NCBI RefSeq assembly: GCF_011043555.1 | Contig: NZ_JAAKGS010000001.1 | Location: 620,001-684,000 of the forward strand | DNA: 64,000 nucleotides | Source: Sphingobacterium sp. SGR-19 | Lineage (GTDB): Bacteria > Bacteroidota > Bacteroidia > Sphingobacteriales > Sphingobacteriaceae | Direction of reading: 5' to 3' | The notes under the pieces: model-generated | Databases searched by the model: none | Told to the model about the DNA's origin: nothing | The model's input: only the letters and a program-made list of their open reading frames with translations | In this document: one piece after another, positions 15,698 through 23,818 of the stretch | Layout: every line of letters starts with the position of its first letter | Position numbering within the stretch: the first letter of the stretch is position 1 | Position numbers and translations under genes: made by a program

Positions 15698-17496
15698 TCA
15701 TATTCCTCTTTGAAAAGGGCTGGAGCTATCAAATCGAGCAGTGGTGGCGACTTCCACAATCCACGGCTTTCAAAACAATTATTGATAAAAAGGGAAAAAG
15801 GGATGAGTTTAGACATTAACATTTCTTTCTGATTACCTAAGTACCTATCATACTCTTTTTGTGATTTTAAAATCTTCTTTTTTGGTCTCTCTAATTTTTT
15901 GCTTTCGTGATAAAGTTTTAATATTTCATGCAATGGGATTTCACTCGCTAAACCCATTTGATGATAAACAAGTGAATCGATATTTACAACAGACAACGGT
16001 TTAACATGATGCGTAAAAAGCCCCTCTCCTGCCAATTCTGAAAGTGCATCCTGAAACCAAAAACTAATAAGTTCATTGAAGCCTGGAGTATCGTATTGAT
16101 GATCATGAGTAAGCAGAACAGGATAAATGAAAACATCTTTGTAGTAATAATCCGTATCAGCAATAAAATCATTTTTTAGAAGTCTACGTATACTGTTTAT
16201 CAATTGCATAACGGCTTTGGCTTTTATCTTTCCGTTAGGCAATTTCTCGTAATCTAAAACTCTTCCGAACTCTTCTTCATACACGTTATAATCAAAAGAC
16301 ATTTTCTTATCTGCCGCAATCAAGAAATCCTTTGATTCAATTAACAATATATTCTTGCCCTTTCTCACATAGTAATCAGGTGCAGCATCAATATTCATAT
16401 CCTCCAATTGCTTTCCTGAGAATCGAATGCATCTAGCAGGGTAAATACTTTCCATAACCTTATAACAAAGCACTTTTTCTGAAAATTCGTTCCCGTAAAA
16501 GCTTCTTACGTCTTTAATCCTTTGTGCTGTTGGCAAAGCTTTGTTTACATCCCTCAAAAGGAAATAAACACCTTTGAATATCTTTTCAACGACAAACAAA
16601 TTGAAGATAATCCGATAAACACCGTCATTCACTTTGTAAAACGGCTTTGCTCTGGTGGAAAGAAAGTCATTTTGGTCAAGTTCATCTTTCTCCTGTATCA
16701 TAATCTTTTCAATAAAAGCGCAGCTCTGTTCAAATTTTTCTCCCTGAGTAACAACAATATCAGTATGTCCTTCTCGTTCACTTTTTATTGCTGAATGTGT
16801 TAATGGCAATAGACTTTTTAAATATTCTTGCCATGATGTACAACTGAAATGAGTAACAAATGCAGTCAATAAAGGTTGAGCTATTCTATCAGTTTCAAGA
16901 AATTGAAAGAGGTAAATAGCTTTAATCATTTGTGTTGCCCAAATTTGATGAATGTCATAGTTTAATTTATCTGAAAGGGGGTATTGCATACAAAACATCA
17001 TCATTGCGATTCGTAATTCTTTATTACTTTTTTGCGCTGATGGCAAAGCGATACTTTGCTTTCTTGTCAACTCAGAATTTAGGACCAAATAAGCTTTAAA
17101 CAAATTTACCTCTAACTGTGCTTCTGTTTGAGTTTGGGGTTCTTCTGTCTTTGAAAAGTAATATTCAAAAAGTCTCAAACTCGAATACGGATTTATTATC
17201 TCAATACGCATGCCTTTCTTTTCAAGTTCTCTAATCCTGCTATAAACATCATTAGCGAACTCGCTGTTTTCTGATCGAAAAAACATCCCTAAAAATTCCC
17301 TATTGTTCTCAAACTTTGATTTACGGTTTTTGAACCCCAAAAAGAAAGCTGCTGCATTTAAGATCTTTTCTCTGCTACAGCCTGCTAAATATTGTTGAAT
17401 TGTTAATCGTTCTTCTTTAGGAAAAACTACTTCAAATTCCAAGATTTGTCCCAAGGCAATTGATTTTGAGACAGATGATTTATTGTTTTTTAACAT
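15676..17496 (-). CDS. Large protein with PD-(D/E)XK-nuclease-like motif
   Basis: 606 residues, mostly helical. Around residues 360-385 it reads DAAPDYYVRKGKNILLIESKDFLI: an Asp (PD), a hydrophobic strand and E-S-K, the pattern of the PD-(D/E)XK nuclease core. The long N-terminal half has no family I recognise; the C-terminal part ends in SLFINNCFESRGLWKSPPLLDLI. It lies between AbiH copy 1 and the kinase operon on the same strand. I infer a defence effector with restriction-type nuclease activity; other enzymes with a similar strand cannot be excluded. Confidence 0.5.
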   Translation of the reverse strand: MLKNNKSSVSKSIALGQILEFEVVFPKEERLTIQQYLAGCSREKILNAAAFFLGFKNRKSKFENNREFLGMFFRSENSEFANDVYSRIRELEKKGMRIEIINPYSSLRLFEYYFSKTEEPQTQTEAQLEVNLFKAYLVLNSELTRKQSIALPSAQKSNKELRIAMMMFCMQYPLSDKLNYDIHQIWATQMIKAIYLFQFLETDRIAQPLLTAFVTHFSCTSWQEYLKSLLPLTHSAIKSEREGHTDIVVTQGEKFEQSCAFIEKIMIQEKDELDQNDFLSTRAKPFYKVNDGVYRIIFNLFVVEKIFKGVYFLLRDVNKALPTAQRIKDVRSFYGNEFSEKVLCYKVMESIYPARCIRFSGKQLEDMNIDAAPDYYVRKGKNILLIESKDFLIAADKKMSFDYNVYEEEFGRVLDYEKLPNGKIKAKAVMQLINSIRRLLKNDFIADTDYYYKDVFIYPVLLTHDHQYDTPGFNELISFWFQDALSELAGEGLFTHHVKPLSVVNIDSLVYHQMGLASEIPLHEILKLYHESKKLERPKKKILKSQKEYDRYLGNQKEMLMSKLIPFSLFINNCFESRGLWKSPPLLDLIAPALFKEEYENKARTS

Positions 17497-17619
17497 AGTT
17501 CGGTTAACTTGCCTTGTACGTCTTCAAACTAAATTAGACACATTAGCATGAAACCTTAAGGAGACTTTCTAGTTATAAATGTATTAATTTTTGTTGATTA
17601 TACAATTTTCTTCTTTTGT

Positions 17620-17736
17620 TCAAAGAATCGATTTTGCCTGTTGTCTTTTTTCCAAAATTCTTTCAGATCGTCCACAGTACGCATCTGCAGGTGTTAAGTT
17701 TTGCAGCGACTCATGATAACGCAGGTTATTGCAGTT
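17620..17736 (-). pseudogene. IS3/IS150-type transposase C-terminal fragment
   Basis: Reads NCNNLRYHESLQNLTPADAY then CGRSERILEKRQQAKS, the typical end of the rve/DDE domain of IS3-group OrfB proteins (YNxxRYHESLxNxTPADVYxGR). No upstream part is present. It separates the nuclease-like gene from the kinase operon, so these two blocks were probably joined by an insertion event. Confidence 0.65.
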
Positions 17737-17793
17737 AGGTCTCTACTAGGGTTATTGCTGACATAGACTACGTTAGCGTTAAACCCATCTCTT

Positions 17794-19575
17794 TCAAGCA
17801 TTAATCTCTTTCATACCTATAATTTGAGCTATTGTGTGAGGAATATCAAACACCCTCCCCACTTTTAACTCAACCATATTGCCAACGAATATAGGATCCT
17901 GCAAAACACTGAGTACATCCCCTTCAAATATGTAATGCGGTTTTGCCAATTCAAGAGCGTAGTCTCTAAATTTCTCAAATTGCTTGTATGTTGCAAACCT
18001 GACAGAATAGGATTCGTTTTTCAATTTTGAAAAGCTAATTTTCCATTTCTGCTGAAAGCTAGCTAAAATCTTTATTATCTCTTGTTCTTTTTCTAAGTAT
18101 TCAATATCAAATAATTCTTCTTCGTCGTCATTAGCTTCGTAGTACTGGGTCCTATCCCAATCGATTGAAATATGCTCTTCAAGTATAAATTCAAATTTTC
18201 CGCCTAAGACATCAAGACCGTGTAATAGGGATTCATCATTTTCTTGAACTCCGTACTTCAAAGCTGATACAATCCAGATAATAGGTGCACTTTTGAGGTT
18301 ACGTCTAGCACCCTCCTCAACATTTTCTATTCGGCCCAGTATCTCCTTACAATGATAGTCTGCACAGGATGAAAAAAACTTCAAAATTTGACCAGACAGA
18401 TCTAATAAAGCATAACCGTTCTTCTTCAAATCGTATTTCTCTAAAACATTTGCTAGTTGCCTATAAAGTGATTTATCTTCTTCATTTTGAAGCAAGTCAA
18501 GCGGTTTATACCAATTATCTTTCCTGTAAATATTGCCCTCATACTCAAATTTTCCTTTACACAATTGCAATATTTGCTCTTGTACATAAAGGTTGTATAA
18601 GAAATCACTTACGGTATAACCAACCTTCATATGCCAATTACGATTATATCTGTCAATCTCTTTGCTAGAATGGGTACTAAACAGATACTTTCCAAATAAA
18701 ATATCTTCGCTGGCTCTTTTGTAGATATTCTGCAATACAGATCTTTCTATTTTTTGAGGGGGATCGAATAATTCAAGATCATACTTAATATTGGCAAGAT
18801 TCTGTTTCAGTCGTTGATTAATAAATTTTATTTGTGCCTGTACACTATCAATTGATATTCGTTCCTCGGGTTGCTGCCTTATCATATTTTCGACGAGATT
18901 ATCGAGCTCAAAGAATAATGGATAACTATCAGCTATTAACTTAAATTGGGAACCTGCAGGATTTTGTTTTGTAAAACACTCATTAATTATTAATCCTAAT
19001 GCATAGATATCGGCTGCTGCGTCAACGTTCAAAGCATTATTTTTCAACTTCTGTTCTGGTGCCATGTAATTACGGTTTGCAAGCCAGTCATTCTTCTTTG
19101 TTATATCATACTGCTTGAAATGAGCTATTCCAAAATCTGCCAGCACCAATTCGTTCTTATCGACTAGAATATTCTCGGGTTTAATGTCTCGGTGTTTTAC
19201 TCCTTTCTTATGAATAAACTCTACCGCTTTACAAATTTTAATAATGCATTTAATTAGCTTATCAGCATCCTTTTCTTTATCTATTACATCTCTTAACGTT
19301 TTTGAGTAATACGGCATTACATAACAAGGTATGTCGTTATTATGGTCGGTTGCTATCACTTTTACGATATTCCTATGCATAGTATTTTTGCAAAAGACTA
19401 CCTCATTCTTAAAACGAGCAATTTTGTCTTGATTTGTCGAGTCAATAAATTTTATAGCGTAGGTATTTCCGTTTGACTCTGCCCGCCATACTTTACCAGA
19501 ACCGCCACTACCTTTTTGTTCTTTCAGTAAGTAATCGATACCATCTAAATTTATAATCTTATTTTTTCTGTACAT
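17794..19575 (-). CDS. Eukaryotic-like serine/threonine protein kinase
   Basis: 593 residues. Kinase domain at about 13-265: glycine loop GSGGSGKVW, Lys in YAIKFI, catalytic loop HRDIKPEN, Mg-binding DFG, activation segment ending MAPEQ. All catalytic residues are present. The 330-residue C-terminal part is soluble and unrecognised; it lacks the TM and PASTA modules of housekeeping kinases. Cytosolic kinases with such tails occur in phage-defence loci. It is the third gene of an operon (38-base gap) with a membrane coiled-coil protein and a TIGR04141 protein. Confidence 0.88.
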   Translation of the reverse strand: MYRKNKIINLDGIDYLLKEQKGSGGSGKVWRAESNGNTYAIKFIDSTNQDKIARFKNEVVFCKNTMHRNIVKVIATDHNNDIPCYVMPYYSKTLRDVIDKEKDADKLIKCIIKICKAVEFIHKKGVKHRDIKPENILVDKNELVLADFGIAHFKQYDITKKNDWLANRNYMAPEQKLKNNALNVDAAADIYALGLIINECFTKQNPAGSQFKLIADSYPLFFELDNLVENMIRQQPEERISIDSVQAQIKFINQRLKQNLANIKYDLELFDPPQKIERSVLQNIYKRASEDILFGKYLFSTHSSKEIDRYNRNWHMKVGYTVSDFLYNLYVQEQILQLCKGKFEYEGNIYRKDNWYKPLDLLQNEEDKSLYRQLANVLEKYDLKKNGYALLDLSGQILKFFSSCADYHCKEILGRIENVEEGARRNLKSAPIIWIVSALKYGVQENDESLLHGLDVLGGKFEFILEEHISIDWDRTQYYEANDDEEELFDIEYLEKEQEIIKILASFQQKWKISFSKLKNESYSVRFATYKQFEKFRDYALELAKPHYIFEGDVLSVLQDPIFVGNMVELKVGRVFDIPHTIAQIIGMKEINA

Positions 19576-19613
19576 TATTTCCCACTTTGTATAACTTCAC
19601 ATCCCTATAGTTC

Positions 19614-20504
19614 TCAATCCAGCCTGTTTAGTAACAATAGTTGATCCTTCAATTTAAGTAGTCGCCCTACTAAATGCTTGATCCGATTATGAAATACCGA
19701 GATCTCTTGCTGATACTTCAAATACGACAGTACGAAGGAGTCCATCACATGCGTATATAAAATAAAATCTTCTTTAACGACGACATCAAATATTTCCAGC
19801 TCCATTATTTTATCTACATTGCACTTTAGCAGGTAAAAATTGTTTATATTACTAGTATACTCGTTAATCAAAGAATAAAACTTTGCTAGTTCTTCCTCTT
19901 TTACTTTTCTACTTTGTTGGTCGTCTTTTTGATGGTCGAGTATTTTTTGTTCTAAGTATGAAGTAATTTTTTGATAACGCTCCATCAATAATGTATCGTA
20001 TTCACTAATGAAAGAATTTATTTTAACGACTTCTTCAGAAATTATTTTATACGTATCTCTAATACCAGAAATTCCAGCAAGTGCGTAATATAAGTTTGAT
20101 AGATCATCTTCGTCAAGCTCATCAGAAAAGAAAACGGAATGATATCTCAATTTATCGATAGAATCCAGAACATCTAACTCTGGAAATAAATAAAGCATAT
20201 TGACCGGCATAATCCCTTTCTCAATATTATAGCCCACAACGAATGATTCCAAAAATTTTGTACTCTCCTCGGTGACTTTATCTGAAACGATTTTTGCATT
20301 TCGAAGAATAACCTCTTTTAACTTAGCATCATCTCGATCTTTTTTAAGTTTCTCAGCTTTGGTAGTTCGTAGAAACGCCTGTTTGGATAAAAAAACGGAG
20401 GAAAATATAGTCGCTATTGTGATAAATGCTGGCCAAACAAATTCTTTAAAGTTATCTCTATCGACAAACCAATCATAAAGCGTAAAAACGTAAGAAACAT
20501 CCAT
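19614..20504 (-). CDS. Membrane-anchored coiled-coil protein in the kinase operon
   Basis: 296 residues from the ATG at MDVSYVF (an upstream ATG adds 18 residues of poor quality). One transmembrane helix near the N-terminus (FVWPAFITIATIFSSVFLS) is followed by a charged helix (AEKLKKDRDDAKLKEVI) and a long helical cytosolic domain with heptad-like stretches (SYLEQKILDHQKDDQQSRKV; LKLKDQLLLLNRL). No enzyme motif. I do not recognise the family. Its place between a TIGR04141 protein and a Ser/Thr kinase suggests a sensor, scaffold or membrane effector that the kinase might phosphorylate. Confidence 0.6.
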   Translation of the reverse strand: MDVSYVFTLYDWFVDRDNFKEFVWPAFITIATIFSSVFLSKQAFLRTTKAEKLKKDRDDAKLKEVILRNAKIVSDKVTEESTKFLESFVVGYNIEKGIMPVNMLYLFPELDVLDSIDKLRYHSVFFSDELDEDDLSNLYYALAGISGIRDTYKIISEEVVKINSFISEYDTLLMERYQKITSYLEQKILDHQKDDQQSRKVKEEELAKFYSLINEYTSNINNFYLLKCNVDKIMELEIFDVVVKEDFILYTHVMDSFVLSYLKYQQEISVFHNRIKHLVGRLLKLKDQLLLLNRLD

Positions 20505-20599
20505 AGTTAATAATTTTTTTAGTAACAAAATATAGTAGCAAAACTCAGAATTAGTCATGTATATGGCTACTCTATATTTAACTTTTTACTTAACAAACT

Positions 20600-22189
20600 C
20601 TAGGGTAACCGAACAAAAGCAAACCGGCACTTATATCCTGCAAATTCCAAACTCTTATTAGCTACGTTATAAAAAGTTACTTTGCTGAAAAAAGGAATAT
20701 CTAGCTTTTTACTATTCTTAGCCACTACCGACACAAACAGAATATTATAAGACGATGGTACCAACGGTTTAAGCTTAGCCGCATCACTATATTTATCATT
20801 TTGTAAATGTTCAATAAATTGATCCAATAACTTCTCATCTTGTCTCAATACAATACCACTAAAATTTCCTTGCTGGAACAGATGACTCAAACTAAATGAA
20901 GATTTACCCATCTTGACATGAATAAAGGTATTCGTTGTAGAATCATATACATCACACGCCTCATTCTGATCTTTACCTATATACTTAACTTTAGCATCCG
21001 GGTGTCCCAAGTCAAAAAGATAACGTCCCTTTAAGGCATCACATATCTCCTTATTGTATTCTGACTCCTTAATCTTATTTTTTGTCGGCGTCGGTAATAA
21101 TGTACTACCGTCAATAACACGCTTTTGAAAATAGCTATTTATCAAGTCGTAAAAGTTCGGAGAGACTTCATACCAACTGCCTTCCGACAGAATATACCTA
21201 TTGTCATTTAAGTCTGTTTCCCAAGAAAGTGCTCTTTCCAAAGACCAACTTCTTCCCCTTCCATCTTCTTTTATTTCGTGAATTTTAAATCCAGACAAAG
21301 TGTCTATCGTGATTTTTTTTCGCTCGTCGCCTATACTCTTCTTCCAATCAAGTATAGAAGGCATTTCGAATACAGACTTTTTATCTACCCTGGTTCCATC
21401 TCCGGTAGTGAAGGCAAAACCTTTAATAAGATTATCTTCTCCAAAATAAACAGGAGGTATAACGTATACCTCATCCAATTTCCCATTCTTGAGTTCTTTC
21501 ACAAGCAACTTATTCAAGTCCTCTTCTAGTTTTTTGTCTCTAACTAAAGATATGTTGTCTATCCACGGATATTCAGTTTTGTAAGTTTGCTTTTGATAAA
21601 GTTTGTATATCTTACGAACGTATTGTTTCAGCACCTTCAGTGATCCAATAGGTTTGATCGTCCGCAAGCTGTCACGCCCTTCAAAGGCCTCTCCTACTTC
21701 CATATTTTTAGGTACCTTACCGACAATACCTCTTAGAATTTCTTTTTCTTTATTAATTTCAAAATCCTCTGGTGTAGTACCAACCACCGCCAATCTCTTG
21801 GTTTTTTGTGATTTTTGTTCCGGTTTAGTTGTATCCAACTGCCTAATTTCATTTTTAGGAATAGCATTAATTGCCGTCTTTAGACCAAAATTATATTCTG
21901 TCTTACTTAGATCCATTAGATGAACCCCCATACCGAAAGGTATCGCAAAATATCGATTTTTCACTTTTATCACGACAACGGCGTATGAAGAGGAATTATT
22001 AAAAGGATTGGAATTCAGTTCGAAGTTTTCTAATACAAAGCCTGCCCAATCAGGGGTATTTGGTCTACTTCGTTTGTAGTACAATATACAACCGTCTTCT
22101 TCTCTGCTTTGAAGTCGTTGTTTAAATAGCTTTTTAGGATCTGTTACGTCTTCTTTTAAAAGATAAATGGTTGGTTTGATAGTGCCCAT
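20600..22189 (-). CDS. TIGR04141 / DUF6119 sporadically distributed protein
   Basis: 529 residues. N-terminal pattern IYLLKEDVTDPKKLFK, then FAIPFGMG and YNFGLKTAINAIPKNEIRQLD, and a central YPWIDNISLVRDKKLEEDL all fit TIGR04141. The C-terminal half has EACDVYDSTTNTFIHVKMG followed by SSFSLSHLFQQG, a strand-rich segment with a D-x(n)-H-V-K pattern like a degenerate nuclease core. The family is found patchily in defence-type loci; its role is not known to me. It is the first gene of a three-gene operon and has a regulon promoter located inside the upstream AbiH gene. Confidence 0.75.
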   Translation of the reverse strand: MGTIKPTIYLLKEDVTDPKKLFKQRLQSREEDGCILYYKRSRPNTPDWAGFVLENFELNSNPFNNSSSYAVVVIKVKNRYFAIPFGMGVHLMDLSKTEYNFGLKTAINAIPKNEIRQLDTTKPEQKSQKTKRLAVVGTTPEDFEINKEKEILRGIVGKVPKNMEVGEAFEGRDSLRTIKPIGSLKVLKQYVRKIYKLYQKQTYKTEYPWIDNISLVRDKKLEEDLNKLLVKELKNGKLDEVYVIPPVYFGEDNLIKGFAFTTGDGTRVDKKSVFEMPSILDWKKSIGDERKKITIDTLSGFKIHEIKEDGRGRSWSLERALSWETDLNDNRYILSEGSWYEVSPNFYDLINSYFQKRVIDGSTLLPTPTKNKIKESEYNKEICDALKGRYLFDLGHPDAKVKYIGKDQNEACDVYDSTTNTFIHVKMGKSSFSLSHLFQQGNFSGIVLRQDEKLLDQFIEHLQNDKYSDAAKLKPLVPSSYNILFVSVVAKNSKKLDIPFFSKVTFYNVANKSLEFAGYKCRFAFVRLP

Positions 22190-22260
22190 AACGAGTTAGT
22201 TTAGTAAGATACAAGATAAACAATTATAAAATATAATGCAATAAAAACTACTGAGTAGGC

Positions 22261-22305
22261 AAAGTTAACAACCTGTATTGTACAATTTTACGGAAAGCCG
22301 TAAAT
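22261..22305 (-). promoter_or_regulatory. Regulon promoter for the TIGR04141-kinase operon
   Basis: Palindrome TTTACGG-AAAG-CCGTAAA at 22288-22305 and, on the minus strand, a -7 box TAACTTTG at 22261-22268. Centre-to-box distance is 35.5, one less than at the other sites. It falls in the last codons of the AbiH copy 2 gene, giving a leader of about 65 bases before the TIGR04141 start. The operon can thus be switched on separately from AbiH. Confidence 0.6.
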
Positions 22306-23548
22306 GCATTTCGCGATTACAGTCTCGTATAATACATCTATTCTCCTCATTTTTGCGGAATAGCATCTGCCGGATTAAATTCCACAATGAGTTTCCGCAT
22401 ACGTCCTTTGTCGCTAAAAAATGGCGACCTAGATTTATCGTCTTATCAAAGAAATCATTTTTTCCACTATCATCTGTATAATGGTATATTTTAACAGATT
22501 TACAATTTTCATGATCAAAAACTTCTTTGAACATCGTACGATCAGAAAGACCACAAGAATGTCCTATAACAAGTACTTGAAAGTGCCCATCATTTAAAAA
22601 TCTTATTAAATTTCGATAATTGGGGGTTTGCATATAGAAATAAGATTTGATATGTGCAAATAGATCATTATTCCGTTGTTCCTCAAATTGCGTATAAGCA
22701 GTATCATGTTCGTCTCCAAATCCAAATATAATAGAGTTATCAGGATTATTTAACTGACCGTGAATATGGTTTTCCTCAACACTTAAGTATCTTTTATGCT
22801 CTCTTATTGCGTCAAGATAACTTTTGAAAGTATTCGTATAATTGAAGTTTAAAATATATGCTTTATCGTTGTTAAGCTCATTTGTAATATCCCATAACTG
22901 CCCCTGTATTAAAGACTCTTTATCGAGTAAAGTGTCAAAATCGTCCGTCTTAAGATCAGAAATTAGAGCTGATAGAAGTTTATTATGTATTTCTATACCA
23001 GACCCGTCTTCAGTAATTAGATACTCTTCCAGTTTACTTTTCAAAAACTCAAAATCTTTATTTATTCTTCGAAGATAATCCAAATCATGTGCTTTATTGC
23101 CATCATTATATTTCTTCAACGCATCAAAATACTCTTGCTCGATATCTACCCATCCGCATTCTAGACAAGCATCAGTTAATCGTTTAAAGAATAATGATTT
23201 AAAAGATACACGGTGAGCGGTTAACTCAGACACTTTACTATATTTTTCAATGTTGCTTTTTGCTCCATATTGCTTATCAGGATCGAAACTCAGATAAGGT
23301 TCCAGAAGCCCCTGTTCGTATAAATATTCACTCAATCCTTTTTGTCCTGATAGGTTATACAAATTCGTAAGCCTATAATGTTCAAGAACCGATATATGAA
23401 GAAATTCATCTTCGTGCGGCTGACTATTAGCATATATACCTGCACGTTTAAAACATTCATCCAGATACCAAAAGATAAAATCTTTGTAGCTCGTTTTTAA
23501 TCCATGAGCTAAGTCAAAGCCGTTTCCAATCAATATCAATCTATTCAT
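22265..23548 (-). CDS. AbiH-family abortive-infection protein (copy 2)
   Basis: 427 residues from MNRLILIGNGFDLAHGLKT; a start 8 codons upstream is possible. It shares with copy 1 the GNGFDLAHGLKT loop, YILNFNYTN, HIHGQLN, FGFGDEHD and VIGHSCGLSDRTMF, but is otherwise strongly diverged, so the two are not a recent duplication. The C-terminal codons contain the promoter palindrome of the next operon. It is separated by about 260 bases from the TrlF-type gene upstream. Confidence 0.85.
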   Translation of the reverse strand: MNRLILIGNGFDLAHGLKTSYKDFIFWYLDECFKRAGIYANSQPHEDEFLHISVLEHYRLTNLYNLSGQKGLSEYLYEQGLLEPYLSFDPDKQYGAKSNIEKYSKVSELTAHRVSFKSLFFKRLTDACLECGWVDIEQEYFDALKKYNDGNKAHDLDYLRRINKDFEFLKSKLEEYLITEDGSGIEIHNKLLSALISDLKTDDFDTLLDKESLIQGQLWDITNELNNDKAYILNFNYTNTFKSYLDAIREHKRYLSVEENHIHGQLNNPDNSIIFGFGDEHDTAYTQFEEQRNNDLFAHIKSYFYMQTPNYRNLIRFLNDGHFQVLVIGHSCGLSDRTMFKEVFDHENCKSVKIYHYTDDSGKNDFFDKTINLGRHFLATKDVCGNSLWNLIRQMLFRKNEENRCIIRDCNREMHLRLSVKLYNTGC

Positions 23549-23752
23549 AATAATATCAGTATAGTTCTTCAAACTATTAGGTTCTTTAGTGTTGTGCCCG
23601 CCCCTCCAGGATCCTGAAGCCCCCTTTTTATCTGCTTATTTCGCAACCGAAAACCACGAAGTGGAAGCATCCGTAGAAATAAACGTTTTCTAGCCTTTTT
23701 CTGAAAGGGCATAATAATTGATCGACGTCAATATTTTTAACCTCACCACCCC

Positions 23753-23818
23753 TCAGCGACTTAAAAGCTCCTCAACCCATTCGATATCAGAAAATTTAAT
23801 ATGTAATGCATGTTTCAT
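23753..23818 (-). CDS. 21-codon truncated gene coupled to the TrlF-type ATPase
   Basis: Starts with an ATGA overlap with the stop of the large ATPase gene, the usual sign of translational coupling, and reads MKHALHIKFSDIEWVEELL, Ser, Arg, stop. It is far too short for a domain. I think a partner gene once followed here and was cut off. Confidence 0.4.
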   Translation of the reverse strand: MKHALHIKFSDIEWVEELLSR

